Positions 25,424 through 34,362 of a DNA stretch of 64,000 nt are shown piece by piece; within the stretch, counting starts at the first letter, position 1; each line of letters starts with the position of its first letter. A program made the position numbers and the translations under genes. The notes below the pieces were generated by a model. That model worked only from the letters and a program-made list of their open reading frames with translations. It was not told where the DNA came from and searched no databases. Source of the DNA: an uncultured Bacilli bacterium (GTDB taxonomy: Bacteria > Bacillota_I > Bacilli_A > RF39 > UBA660); assembly GCA_934131695.1 (NCBI GenBank), contig CAKOZV010000002.1, forward strand, positions 52,709 through 116,708, given 5' to 3'.

Positions 25424-26077
25424 CTATATTTCCATTCCAAAAATACAATTATTGTATAAAAATTTAAGTAGAGATTCCATTTCATTAGTATTATAGTATT
25501 CCGTAAGTAAACTATTAAATTCCTTAAAATATTCCTCTTTAATAGTAATAACTCCACAACCATTTTCTATCATAATCTTATTAGCTACTATCATACTAGT
25601 TCTCTTATTACCATCCCAAAAAACCTGTGTACGCATCAAATAAAGCATAAGTACTAAGCTTCTTCTAGTTATGTTCTTCTCTTCCATAATATTTTTTATA
25701 TCAGCAATTATTTTTGCTTCATTCGGTATATCTGGAATATAATCCACACCATTTATACCGACTTTTCCTGTTCTAAGTACTCCCCACTCCAATGACTCAT
25801 TTCTTGAAACAAATGAATTAATTTTACATATAAAATCAAGTGTTATGGCTTCATCTATATTAGAGAGAACAAAATTCCAAGCATCCCTTAAATTTAAAAT
25901 ACAATTAATCTTATCCAATCTTAATGAAGGAACATTGGCTCCATCTAAAATAGTCTTTGTATCTTGATAGTTTATATTTATTCCTTCTAACTTTGCACTA
26001 TTATAAATAATAAATACTAGCATATATTCAGCTAAAGAGATATTTTCTTTTTTAGTTAAGTGATATTTATCTAACAT
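25424..26077 (-). CDS. Fic-domain protein with substituted catalytic histidine
   Basis: 217 residues from the ATG at 26077, which is preceded by AGGAGGG; the frame extends upstream to a TTG at 26110. Residues 27-32 (SAKLEG) match the inhibitory S/TxxxE(G/N) helix of class II Fic proteins. The active-site loop reads QVFWDGNKR (151-159) where the family has HPFxDGNxR, so the catalytic base is Gln. AMP transfer would be impaired. Such proteins may do another reaction or act as regulators. The tRNA-Lys terminator lies just upstream. Confidence 0.8.
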   Translation of the reverse strand: MLDKYHLTKKENISLAEYMLVFIIYNSAKLEGININYQDTKTILDGANVPSLRLDKINCILNLRDAWNFVLSNIDEAITLDFICKINSFVSRNESLEWGVLRTGKVGINGVDYIPDIPNEAKIIADIKNIMEEKNITRRSLVLMLYLMRTQVFWDGNKRTSMIVANKIMIENGCGVITIKEEYFKEFNSLLTEYYNTNEMESLLKFLYNNCIFGMEI

Positions 26078-26106
26078 ATTTTCTTCCCTCCTACTATAAT
26101 AATCCA

Positions 26107-26136
26107 ACAAAAAAAGCTCTATCTAAAATAAAGCTT
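26107..26136 (-). terminator. Terminator of tRNA-Lys(CTT)
   Basis: AAAGCT and AGCTTT arms around a larger loop containing TTATTTTAGATAG, followed by TTTTTTT on the minus strand. Confidence 0.6.
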
Positions 26137-26149
26137 TAATTACAATACA

Positions 26150-26225
26150 TGGTGGGCTGTTAGGGATTCGAACCCTAGACCCACTGATTAAGAGTCAGTT
26201 GCTCTACCAACTGAGCTAACAGCCC
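26150..26225 (-). tRNA. tRNA-Lys(CTT)
   Basis: Acceptor GGGCTGT/ACAGCCC, anticodon loop CTCTTAA (CTT), encoded CCA. Monocistronic; an extended -10 TGCTATACT lies just upstream on the minus strand. Confidence 0.95.
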
Positions 26226-26230
26226 ATGAA

Positions 26231-26296
26231 TTGATTTACTACGTTAGTATAGCATATATTTTTTTAAAATGGAATACCCAAATTGTAGTAAATCAA
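26231..26296. repeat. Perfect 12-bp inverted repeat around the tRNA-Lys promoter
   Basis: TTGATTTACTAC at 26231-26242 and its exact reverse complement at 26285-26296 enclose 42 bases that hold the tRNA-Lys -10 TATACT. As RNA from pflA read-through it could fold as a long-loop hairpin; as DNA it could be an operator pair. Confidence 0.6.
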
Positions 26297-26313
26297 TGAT
26301 ATTTTTAAGAAAA

Positions 26314-27030
26314 CTAACTATTTTTCCATTTTTTCATGAATAATTCTTGTAATTCATTGCATTTATCAACGTCCATTGGTGGTACATCTTTTAATGGATT
26401 ATTTATACCTAACTCTTCATATTTAGAAAATCCCATATGATGGAATGGTAAGAACTCTACTCTTTCCACATTATCAATCTTTTTTAGATATTCTACTAAT
26501 GAGTCAATATATTCTTCACTATCCATCATACCAGGTACAACTACTTGTCTTATCCAGACTGGTTTACCACTTTTATTCATCGCTTCAATAAATTTTAAAG
26601 AATCATCCATTTCTCTACCAGTTAAATGCTTATAACCTTCTCTTGTAGTAAACTTAACATCAAATAAGATTAAGTCAACAAGACTAAGAATTTCATCATA
26701 ATCACCTTTTCCTACCCCACAAGTATCTAAAGCGATATGAATATCTTCCTTCTTTAATTTTTTACAAACATCAGTTAAAAAATCAATTTGAAGAAGGGGT
26801 TCTCCTCCAGAAAAAGTTACCCCTCCAGAATTTCTTTTAAAATATGGTTTACTTCTTAAAATTTTCTTAACAAGTTCATCACTAGTAATATTATCTTCTC
26901 TTTTAACCCACATTTCTGGATTATGACAATAAAGACAACGAAGACGACAACCTGTTAAAAAGACAACTGTTCTAATACCAGGTCCATCAACAAGACCAAA
27001 TGTTTCAATAGAATCGATTGCACCAGTCAT
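26314..27030 (-). CDS. pflA: Pyruvate formate-lyase activating enzyme
   Basis: 238 residues. Radical SAM enzyme with CRLRCLYC (CxxxCxxC) at ~29-36 binding the [4Fe-4S] cluster, preceded by SIETFGLVDGPGIRTVVFL, and TFSGGEPLLQ. It installs the glycyl radical in PflB using S-adenosylmethionine. The start codon follows the pflB stop directly, so they form one operon. Anaerobic enzyme pair for pyruvate to acetyl-CoA and formate. Confidence 0.95.
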   Translation of the reverse strand: MTGAIDSIETFGLVDGPGIRTVVFLTGCRLRCLYCHNPEMWVKREDNITSDELVKKILRSKPYFKRNSGGVTFSGGEPLLQIDFLTDVCKKLKKEDIHIALDTCGVGKGDYDEILSLVDLILFDVKFTTREGYKHLTGREMDDSLKFIEAMNKSGKPVWIRQVVVPGMMDSEEYIDSLVEYLKKIDNVERVEFLPFHHMGFSKYEELGINNPLKDVPPMDVDKCNELQELFMKKWKNS

Positions 27031-29268
27031 TTACATTTTCTCATGGAAAGTTCTTGCAATTACTTCCTCTTGTTGCTTTCTTGTAAGTTTATTAAATCTA
27101 ACTGCATAACCAGAAACACGGATTGTAAGTAGTGGATATTTATCAGGATTATTCATAGCATCAATTAATGTCTCACGATTTAGTACGTTTACATTTAAGT
27201 GATGTGCCCCTTGAATAAAGTAACCATCTAGTAATGATACTAAGTTTTCAATACGTTCTTCTTCACTATGTCCTAAAGTAGTTGGCACAATTGAGAATGT
27301 ATTAGAAATACCATCACGACAACAATTAGCCCAATCTAATTTTGCTACAGAGTTAAGGGATGCTATAGCACCAGATGAGTCTCTTCCATGCATTGGGTTA
27401 GCTCCTGGAGCAAAGGCAACACCAGCTTTTCTTCCATCTGGAGTAGCTCCTGTATTAGAACCATATACTACGTTTGAAGTAATTGTTAAGATAGATAGTG
27501 TTGGATGAGCTTTTCTATAGCAAGGATGTAAACATAACTCTTCATAGAATTTATTAATTATTTCTTTAGCAATATCATCTACTCTATCATCATCATTACC
27601 GAATTTAGGATAATCTCCTTCAATAGAAAAATCAACAGTTATACCATCTTCATCTCTAATTGGTTTTACCTTAGCATATTTAATAGCTGATAGTGAATCT
27701 ACTGCTACTGAAAATCCAGCTACACCATAAGCCATTAATCTATTAACATAAGTATCATGTAGAGCCATTTGACCAGCCTCGTAAGCATACTTATCATGCA
27801 TATAGTGAATAATATTCATAGCATCAGAGTAGATTCTTGCTACTTCATGCATCATCTTATAGTAAGCATCTTTTACTTTATCATAGTCAAGGACTTCATC
27901 AGTTATCTTTTCAAAACCAGGAATAACTAAATCACGTCTTACTTCATCAACACCACCATTTAGGGCATATAGTAAAGTCTTAGCAAGGTTACAACGAGCA
28001 CCAAAGAACTGCATATCTTTACCAATACGCATAGCTGATACACAACAAGCTATACCATAATCATCCCCCATAGATGGACGCATTACATCATCATTTTCAT
28101 ATTGAATAGAGTCTGTGGCAATACTTACTTTAGCACAATATTTCTTCCAAGGTTCTGGTAACTTATCAGCCCATAAAACAGTCATATTAGGTTCAGGGGC
28201 ACTTTCTAAGTTTTCTAGAGTATGAACAATTCTGAAACTTGTCTTATTAACTAATGTTTCTCCTTCTGTTGTCATACCACCCAATGAACAAGTAACCCAA
28301 GTAGGATCACCTGAGAATAATTCATCATATTCTGGTGTCCTTAAATGTCTTGCTGCTCTTAGTTTAATAACAAACTGATCAACTATTTCTTGAACATCAC
28401 TTTCAGTTAAAGTACCATTTGCTAGATCTCTTTCAAAATATATATCAAAGAAAGCATCTACTCTACCTAAACTCATAGCAGCACCATTATTTTCTTTAAT
28501 AGCAGCTAAATAACCAAAATAAGTCCATTGTACTGCTTCTTTAGCATTACGAGCTGGTCCGGAAATATCAAATCCATAGCTCTTAGCCATTTCTTTAATT
28601 TCATTTAAAGCTCTATACTGCATTGATATTTCTTCACGAAGTCTAATAGTCTCATCATCCATAACTGTTATCTTCATATTATCCCAGTCATTTTTCTTAC
28701 TCTCCATTAAATAATCAATACCATATAAAGCTACTCTTCTATAGTCACCTATTATTCTTCCACGTCCATAAGCATCAGGAAGTCCTGTTAATAACTTATT
28801 ATGACGAGCACGTCTAATTTCAGCTGTATAAGCATCAAATACACCATCATTATGAGTCTTAACAAGATTAGTATCTTTTATAAAATGTTCAAGAGTAGAA
28901 TCCATCTTATAACCATAAGCTTCTAACTCTTGATAAACCATCTTTATTCCACCTTTAGGAACAATTTCTCTTTTACCAAGTTCATCAGTTTGAAGCCCAA
29001 CAATTACATCATCATCTTCTGAGATATATCCAGGTTTAAAAGCATTAATTCCAGCAGGATTTACTGTATCTATATCGATAACATGTTTTTTAACTTCTTC
29101 TTTACACATATCATCATAGACTTTTAAAACTCTTTTAGTTTTCTCTGTTGGTCCTACTAAAAAGCTTTCATCGCCTTCATATTTTTTATAATTTTTCTTT
29201 ATGAAATCTTCTACATTAATTTCTTTTGTCCAAGCTCCTTCATTAAAGCCTTTCCATTCTTCTTTCAT
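27031..29268 (-). CDS. pflB: Formate C-acetyltransferase (pyruvate formate-lyase)
   Basis: 745 residues, close to the usual ~750. The adjacent catalytic cysteines are in [10 protein letters not shown], and the glycyl-radical site is the glycine of RVSGYAVRF near the C-terminus. The N-terminus has [20 protein letters not shown]. The enzyme is oxygen-sensitive, so this supports an anaerobic or facultative fermentative life. AGGAGG lies before the ATG, and a promoter is visible ~25 bases further up. Operon with pflA. Confidence 0.97.
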   Translation of the reverse strand: MKEEWKGFNEGAWTKEINVEDFIKKNYKKYEGDESFLVGPTEKTKRVLKVYDDMCKEEVKKHVIDIDTVNPAGINAFKPGYISEDDDVIVGLQTDELGKREIVPKGGIKMVYQELEAYGYKMDSTLEHFIKDTNLVKTHNDGVFDAYTAEIRRARHNKLLTGLPDAYGRGRIIGDYRRVALYGIDYLMESKKNDWDNMKITVMDDETIRLREEISMQYRALNEIKEMAKSYGFDISGPARNAKEAVQWTYFGYLAAIKENNGAAMSLGRVDAFFDIYFERDLANGTLTESDVQEIVDQFVIKLRAARHLRTPEYDELFSGDPTWVTCSLGGMTTEGETLVNKTSFRIVHTLENLESAPEPNMTVLWADKLPEPWKKYCAKVSIATDSIQYENDDVMRPSMGDDYGIACCVSAMRIGKDMQFFGARCNLAKTLLYALNGGVDEVRRDLVIPGFEKITDEVLDYDKVKDAYYKMMHEVARIYSDAMNIIHYMHDKYAYEAGQMALHDTYVNRLMAYGVAGFSVAVDSLSAIKYAKVKPIRDEDGITVDFSIEGDYPKFGNDDDRVDDIAKEIINKFYEELCLHPCYRKAHPTLSILTITSNVVYGSNTGATPDGRKAGVAFAPGANPMHGRDSSGAIASLNSVAKLDWANCCRDGISNTFSIVPTTLGHSEEERIENLVSLLDGYFIQGAHHLNVNVLNRETLIDAMNNPDKYPLLTIRVSGYAVRFNKLTRKQQEEVIARTFHEKM

Positions 29269-29290
29269 CTTTCATACCTCCTACTTCTAT

Positions 29291-29320
29291 AGTATACCAT
29301 GTATCAAGTTTTTTACTCAA
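29291..29320 (-). promoter_or_regulatory. Probable pflB promoter
   Basis: Minus-strand TTGAGT (29320-29315), 18-base spacer, TATACT (29296-29291), directly upstream of the pflB ribosome-binding site. Confidence 0.5.
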
Positions 29321-29350
29321 ATATCTTAGAAAAATTTTACAATATTTTAC

Positions 29351-29384
29351 CTAAAAAAAGTATTATCTAACCATAGATAATACC
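29351..29384 (-). terminator. Terminator overlapping the small membrane protein stop
   Basis: GTATTATC and GATAATAC arms with an eight-base loop, then TTTTTTT on the minus strand. Confidence 0.75.
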
Positions 29385-29531
29385 AATTATAATTGTAAAT
29401 ATAACAGCAAGTACTAATAGTGAAATACCAGTAATTTTTAATATTTTATTCTTTTTCTTAAACCCGATAATACATAAAAATATTATTCCTAGATATAGAA
29501 AGAAAAATAATAATATCATTCCTAAACGCAT
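29367..29531 (-). CDS. Small two-helix membrane protein (54 aa)
   Basis: A 54-codon frame in the gap between pflB and ddl. It starts with ATG after AGGTGAGG, begins MRLGMILLFFFLYLGIIFL, has a basic turn (GFKKKNKILK) and a second helix (SLLVLAVIFTIIIGIIYG). A terminator covers its stop codon. So it has ribosome-binding site, coherent hydrophobic pattern and terminator. No family was recognised. Confidence 0.7.
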   Translation of the reverse strand: MRLGMILLFFFLYLGIIFLCIIGFKKKNKILKITGISLLVLAVIFTIIIGIIYG

Positions 29532-29639
29532 AAAACCTCACCTCTATCTTCACTACTATATCGTACCATAATTTATATTTATTTTTAAAGATATTTTTTA
29601 ATATTTCTAATTTATCTGTTCAAAGTTCATTAGATGAAA

Positions 29640-29672
29640 AAAGTAGTGAATCTAATTCAAGCCTACTCTTTT
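29640..29672 (-). terminator. Terminator after ddl
   Basis: Minus-strand AGTAG and CTACT arms with an inner TGAAT/ATTCA pairing, followed by TTTTTT just after the ddl stop. Confidence 0.6.
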
Positions 29673-29675
29673 TAC

Positions 29676-30893
29676 TTATTTAACTTTTCCCTTCATACCT
29701 TTCAAGCCATTATTATTAGCAAATCCTTGTAGAATATTGTTATCAAATGTATGAACTTTACTAGTTCTAGTTTTATAGTCTTTAACTGCTATATTAATCA
29801 TTTCATCTAATAAAGTAGTATAATCTTTTCCTTTTTTATCCCATAGATAGAAAGCAAGACTTCCTGGAATTGAGTTTATCTCATTAACATAAACTTTCTT
29901 TGCTTTTTTGTCAACTAGCATGTCAATTCTAGCTACTCCACTACTACCTAGTGCTTTAAATACTCTAACAGCTAAATCTTCTACTTCTTTTTGCATCTTA
30001 TCAGTTAAATCAGCTGGTATTTTTCTTGCAGCACTAGCCATTCCTTTAGAACCTTTACGAGGTGCTAACTTTGCTCCAAGTTTTCCTTTAACTTTACTAC
30101 TACCAACATATTTTTCTTCGAATGTTAAGAAGTTATGAGTAGATAATACTTCTTCTATAACACTAACTTCTTGTGATGAATGATTACCTAGTACAGAGAT
30201 ATTAACTTCCATTAAGTTAGGTACCATCTCTTCAACAATAATCTTAGAGTCATAGTTAATAGCTTCATCTATTGCTTTTTCTAACTCTTTTTTATCTTTA
30301 GCAGTACTAATTCCAATACTACTACCAGTAGTAGCTGGTTTAATAATTACTGGATAATTTAATTTTTCTATCTTTTTAATTACTTTATCACTATCATCTT
30401 TATAATCAGAATCATAAAACCAAGTATAGTTAGGAATAGATATATCATTAGCTTTAAAGATATCGCGCATATAAACCTTATCTTGACCTACTACTCCAGC
30501 ATAAACATTAGGTCCAACATAAGGAACACCTACTGTTTGTAAATATCCTTGTAATACACCATCCTCTACATTTGTACCATGAGTAATTGGAAAAGCTACA
30601 TCAATATCGGTAACAATCTTTTTAAAGAATCCTTTACTTTGTAATACAAATTGATTATCTTTCTTATATAATACAACATTACTTGCATATTTCTTAATAA
30701 GACCTAAGTCTTGATAACTTTCGACATCAAAAAGCATATCTCCTGTATACCACTCACCATCTTTAGTTATGTAAATAGGAATAATTTGATACTTATCTTG
30801 ATTCATTTTATTCATGGCTTGAACAGCCGTAATTATACTAACTTCATGTTCAACACTTTCTCCCCCAAAAATAACACCTACTTTTATTCTCAT
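29676..30893 (-). CDS. ddl: D-alanine--D-alanine ligase
   Basis: About 405 residues, longer than the usual ~360 because of a loop and a basic C-terminal tail (NNNGLKGMKGKVK). ATP-grasp ligase with VIFGGESVEHEVSI at the N-terminus, HGTNVEDGVLQGYL (family HG-xGEDG), the ATP-grasp KPATTGSSIGIS, and VNEINSIPGSL. It makes D-Ala-D-Ala for the peptidoglycan stem. ATG at 30893 (MRIKVGVIFGG) has AGAGAGG at correct spacing; the ATG at 30902 is too close. Just after the membrane MurF gene, whose product uses this dipeptide. Confidence 0.93.
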   Translation of the reverse strand: MRIKVGVIFGGESVEHEVSIITAVQAMNKMNQDKYQIIPIYITKDGEWYTGDMLFDVESYQDLGLIKKYASNVVLYKKDNQFVLQSKGFFKKIVTDIDVAFPITHGTNVEDGVLQGYLQTVGVPYVGPNVYAGVVGQDKVYMRDIFKANDISIPNYTWFYDSDYKDDSDKVIKKIEKLNYPVIIKPATTGSSIGISTAKDKKELEKAIDEAINYDSKIIVEEMVPNLMEVNISVLGNHSSQEVSVIEEVLSTHNFLTFEEKYVGSSKVKGKLGAKLAPRKGSKGMASAARKIPADLTDKMQKEVEDLAVRVFKALGSSGVARIDMLVDKKAKKVYVNEINSIPGSLAFYLWDKKGKDYTTLLDEMINIAVKDYKTRTSKVHTFDNNILQGFANNNGLKGMKGKVK

Positions 30894-30907
30894 CTTAATC
30901 ATCCTCT

Positions 30908-32530
30908 CTATTTTTCATTATAGGTATCAGGTAAATCATTTTCAAATAAAGCATATACCTCTTCTTTTGTCTTAATACCTCTAATAAAATTGTATGCTTC
31001 TTTTACATCATTGTAAACAATAACATTATCCATATTATAATTTTTATTTTCTAATCCCTTTTTAATAGGTAGTGTTTTCTTCTTACCGATTAAAACAACA
31101 TAATCAATATTACCCTCTTCCGCTATTTGTTCACCAAATTTTTCATTATAGTAATCTTCTTTTTCACCTAATTCTACCATTCCTGGTGTTACTACTACTT
31201 TAACACCTGGCATCATTGATAAGACGTCAATCGCTCCTTTGGCTCCAACCGGATTAGAGTTATAAGCATCATCTATTTGATAGAATGTTCCTAGTTTTTT
31301 AAGTTCTAGACGGTGTTCAACTGGTTTAATAGTTTTAACTGATTGTTGTAATTTTTCTATTGGAATACCAAATTCATATCCTAGAGCAAGTCCTGCTAAA
31401 ATATTATAAACATTATGATTACCTAAAAGTCTAGTTTCAAATTCATATTCTTTAGGTTCATTTTTAAACTTAACTTTGAAACTAGTACCAATATTAGAAC
31501 ATTTAATATCACTAGCATAAACATCTACATCTTTATTTTCTATACCAATCCAAAGTATTTTACATTTATTTTTTAATTTATAACTTACTTGTTTAGGATC
31601 ATCTCTATTTAAAACACCAACTCCATCAAGTGGTAATGATTCAATTAGTTCAAACTTGGTTTTTTGAATATTTTCTTCACTACCAAATGTTTCTAGGTGA
31701 GCAGTACCTATTTTAGTTAAAATGCCATACTTTGGTTTAACCATATCACAAAGTTGTTTAATCTCTCCTGTTTTATAAGCTCCCATCTCAGCAATAAACA
31801 CTTCAGTAAACTTATCTAAATGATTATTAATGGTAATGATAAGTCCATAAGGAGTATTTAAGTTCTTAGGTGTTGGTAGTGTTACATACTTAATATTTAA
31901 AATATCAGCTAAAATATTTTTACTACTAGTTTTTCCATAACTACCAGTAATTCCTACTACTTTCAAGTTTTCCATACTATGAAGTTTTTTCATAGCCATA
32001 TGTTTAAAATGATAATATACATATTTTTCTAGGGTATACTTATTTATAAAGTTAGCTATACCCAATACAAATACATTTAAATAACTCATCAAAGCATAGA
32101 TAAAAATTAAGAAACTACTATAAACCAAATCATTTCTTAAAACAACCATAACAACTAGTGGAATAAGGTAAAGAATAGTCTCTGTTACTATTAATCTTTT
32201 TACTCTTGCTGTTACTACTAATGGTTTTTTAACTTGTTCCTTTTTTCTATCATTACGAAATTTTATAATAAAAGCTAAATATAAAATACTAGCTAAAAGA
32301 TTAAATACTAACGCTATAGTCTTATTAGTTGCTAAAAAGCAATTAGCTAAAGCTACTATTATTAGACAAATAAATTCTAAGGTTACAAAGTTACTACTAT
32401 TATTTAATACCCACTTTAAATAACGATTATTTTCATTATATAAGTTTTGTTGTAACATATGTAAACTTTTCCTAGATTTAACAATAATTGAAATTGTAAT
32501 TATAAATAATAAAATTATTTTAACAAACAT
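30908..32530 (-). CDS. murF: MurF-type Mur ligase with N-terminal membrane domain
   Basis: 540 residues. Residues ~1-175 form several membrane helices (about 2-16, 48-68, 75-90, 112-135, 140-165). The cytosolic Mur ligase follows: ATP loop GITGSYGKTSSKN, TKIGTAHLETFGS, LLGNHNVYNILAGLALG, and DDAYNSNPVGAKGAIDVL. It joins D-Ala-D-Ala to the UDP-MurNAc peptide. Soluble MurF is the rule, so this is a membrane-tethered variant. Six bases separate it from ddl. Confidence 0.85.
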   Translation of the reverse strand: MFVKIILLFIITISIIVKSRKSLHMLQQNLYNENNRYLKWVLNNSSNFVTLEFICLIIVALANCFLATNKTIALVFNLLASILYLAFIIKFRNDRKKEQVKKPLVVTARVKRLIVTETILYLIPLVVMVVLRNDLVYSSFLIFIYALMSYLNVFVLGIANFINKYTLEKYVYYHFKHMAMKKLHSMENLKVVGITGSYGKTSSKNILADILNIKYVTLPTPKNLNTPYGLIITINNHLDKFTEVFIAEMGAYKTGEIKQLCDMVKPKYGILTKIGTAHLETFGSEENIQKTKFELIESLPLDGVGVLNRDDPKQVSYKLKNKCKILWIGIENKDVDVYASDIKCSNIGTSFKVKFKNEPKEYEFETRLLGNHNVYNILAGLALGYEFGIPIEKLQQSVKTIKPVEHRLELKKLGTFYQIDDAYNSNPVGAKGAIDVLSMMPGVKVVVTPGMVELGEKEDYYNEKFGEQIAEEGNIDYVVLIGKKKTLPIKKGLENKNYNMDNVIVYNDVKEAYNFIRGIKTKEEVYALFENDLPDTYNEK

Positions 32531-32533
32531 TTT

Positions 32534-33265
32534 TTACTCCTCCATAAACTTATTAATAATTGCCCCTACTTGATAAAGGTTTTCTAAGTAGGCATAATGT
32601 GTACCTGGTAAAACAATCATCGCTCCATCTTTAAGTAGTTTTTCTAACATTCTTCCCTCTTCTAAAGGTACAGCTTCATCATATTCACCCCATATTAAAA
32701 TGACTGGTACTTCTATTTTCTTAGCATAATCTGATAAGTCTTCCCCAACTACTTTAACTAAAATATCCCTCATCATTGGACTTGCATTCTTGTAGTCAGG
32801 TGATCCTATATAATTTTTAGCAATATCAGCTAGTTTTTCCATACCTGGTAATTTCTTAGCACTTTTTAACATTTTCTCTTTAAGAGTTAAATCTTTTTTC
32901 GTCTTAACACAAGGTGCTCCACATAGGACTAATTTTTCAACTTCATATGTAGCTCCATAACGAATAGATATTCTTCCACCAAAAGAATGTCCAATTAGAG
33001 TTGGTTTTTTAATTTCTAACTTTTCCAATAAATCATGGACTATTTCTGTATAATCACCCACATCTAGGATAGTATCTGGTTCCTTACTTTTACCAAAGCC
33101 TGGTAAATCAATAATAGTTATATGATAATTATTAGCAAGTAAATCACCAAGTGGTTTCATCATCTCAATATTTTGTCCCCAGCCATGTAGTAAGACAATA
33201 TCTTTTCCTTTGTCATTACCATATTGTATGTAATTAATATCAGCAAGGTTTACTTTTTTTGTCAT
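32534..33265 (-). CDS. Alpha/beta hydrolase
   Basis: 243 residues. Core VLLHGWGQN, nucleophile elbow GHSFGG, the acid in GEYDEAVP and the histidine in GTHYAYLE form a complete catalytic triad. The substrate is unknown. It is the first gene of an operon with the membrane MurF and ddl (three-base gap), which suggests an envelope-related role (inference). AGGAGGGC lies before the ATG. Confidence 0.85.
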   Translation of the reverse strand: MTKKVNLADINYIQYGNDKGKDIVLLHGWGQNIEMMKPLGDLLANNYHITIIDLPGFGKSKEPDTILDVGDYTEIVHDLLEKLEIKKPTLIGHSFGGRISIRYGATYEVEKLVLCGAPCVKTKKDLTLKEKMLKSAKKLPGMEKLADIAKNYIGSPDYKNASPMMRDILVKVVGEDLSDYAKKIEVPVILIWGEYDEAVPLEEGRMLEKLLKDGAMIVLPGTHYAYLENLYQVGAIINKFMEE

Positions 33266-33295
33266 ATGCCCTCCTTATCCACAATTATAGCATAA

Positions 33296-33336
33296 AGATT
33301 AAAAAAAATCTTAAATTATTAAGACTTTTTATGTAT
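33296..33336 (-). terminator. Terminator-like hairpin after the transglutaminase-like gene
   Basis: TCTTAA and TTAAGA arms with a four-base loop and a run of T on the minus strand. The 33345-33454 stretch beyond it holds no gene. Confidence 0.5.
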
Positions 33337-33454
33337 TTTATTATTTCATACTAATTTATATCTTCTAAATTATTCTTAATTAGATTTATTTATACAAACT
33401 TTTAGTAATTATTGTCATTCATACTACTTAGTAACTAATCTTACTGATAAATTT

Positions 33455-34354
33455 TTATATTTTATTTATATTTGTTTTATCATTAAATACTATATTTAAT
33501 CCTTCAAGTTCACCATCACTTATCTTATAGTCTTCTCTATCATTTAACATTCTTTGATAATAATTAATATTTCTATCATTAATCTTATCAATATCTTTTA
33601 GAGGAATACTAGCCTTGTTAAAGGCTTCTCCATATTTAGTAGCAGTCTCTTTTGTTAATTCTATATAACCATTACGCATCAAGCTTCTAGCAAAATCCTT
33701 ATCTTCTACAAAGTAACCAGGATCTGGTGCTACTTTAAGTCCTGTGTTTTCTTCCTCTTGATAGTATCTTCCTTCATTACATCTATTAGTAGTAAAGAAT
33801 TGACGATAAGTAGTATCTATTAAATAAGTTTTAGTAGTACCGTCATATGGAAAAGTTACTGTTCCAAAAGCATGATTAAATGGATAATCAAAGCTTTCAC
33901 TGGCACTATTCTTGGTTACTTCTAATCCAATATTTTCAAGGGGCATTAAAGAAAGAGCTTGTCCTAACTCACAAAAACCATTTAAAGAGTTATTCTTAAT
34001 ATCAATACCAAGTGTTGCAAAGCCACGTCTTGCATTCATTACACTAGCTTGTAAAAGTATTTCTATCTCTTCATCAGTTAAATCATTACCTTTCTTTAAA
34101 CTATCAATAGCTTCATCTAGTCTAATTTCGTCTATTACAAATCTTTTAGGTTCTTCATCAATTATATAGCTTTCACTCTCACCTATTAAATATAGTTGGT
34201 AAGCAAAGTCTAACTTGATATTATACTTTTCACTTAGTTTATAATAATCTGTCCATAATTTACTTAATACTTCATGTTTTTTATCATTATCCATATCTTC
34301 ATTATAAACATCCATTATGGCTAGTAATATTTTATTTAATGTATCTTTTTCCAT
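33455..34354 (-). CDS. Papain/transglutaminase-like protein (putative)
   Basis: 299 residues. C128 in NGFCELGQALSL, H161 in FNHAFGTVTFP and D180 in TYLIDTTYRQFF are in the order and local setting of a Cys-His-Asp triad of the transglutaminase-like (papain-fold) superfamily, where the Cys starts a helix and His and Asp sit on successive strands. No signal peptide, so it should be cytosolic. Family and substrate unknown. Start behind AGGAGAG, only eight bases after the polC stop, so it is likely co-transcribed with polC. Confidence 0.5.
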   Translation of the reverse strand: MEKDTLNKILLAIMDVYNEDMDNDKKHEVLSKLWTDYYKLSEKYNIKLDFAYQLYLIGESESYIIDEEPKRFVIDEIRLDEAIDSLKKGNDLTDEEIEILLQASVMNARRGFATLGIDIKNNSLNGFCELGQALSLMPLENIGLEVTKNSASESFDYPFNHAFGTVTFPYDGTTKTYLIDTTYRQFFTTNRCNEGRYYQEEENTGLKVAPDPGYFVEDKDFARSLMRNGYIELTKETATKYGEAFNKASIPLKDIDKINDRNINYYQRMLNDREDYKISDGELEGLNIVFNDKTNINKI

Positions 34355-34362
34355 AATCTCTC

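Noticed and set aside
25366..25563. 65-residue minus ORF
   Set aside because: Other frame inside the Fic gene end and its terminator.
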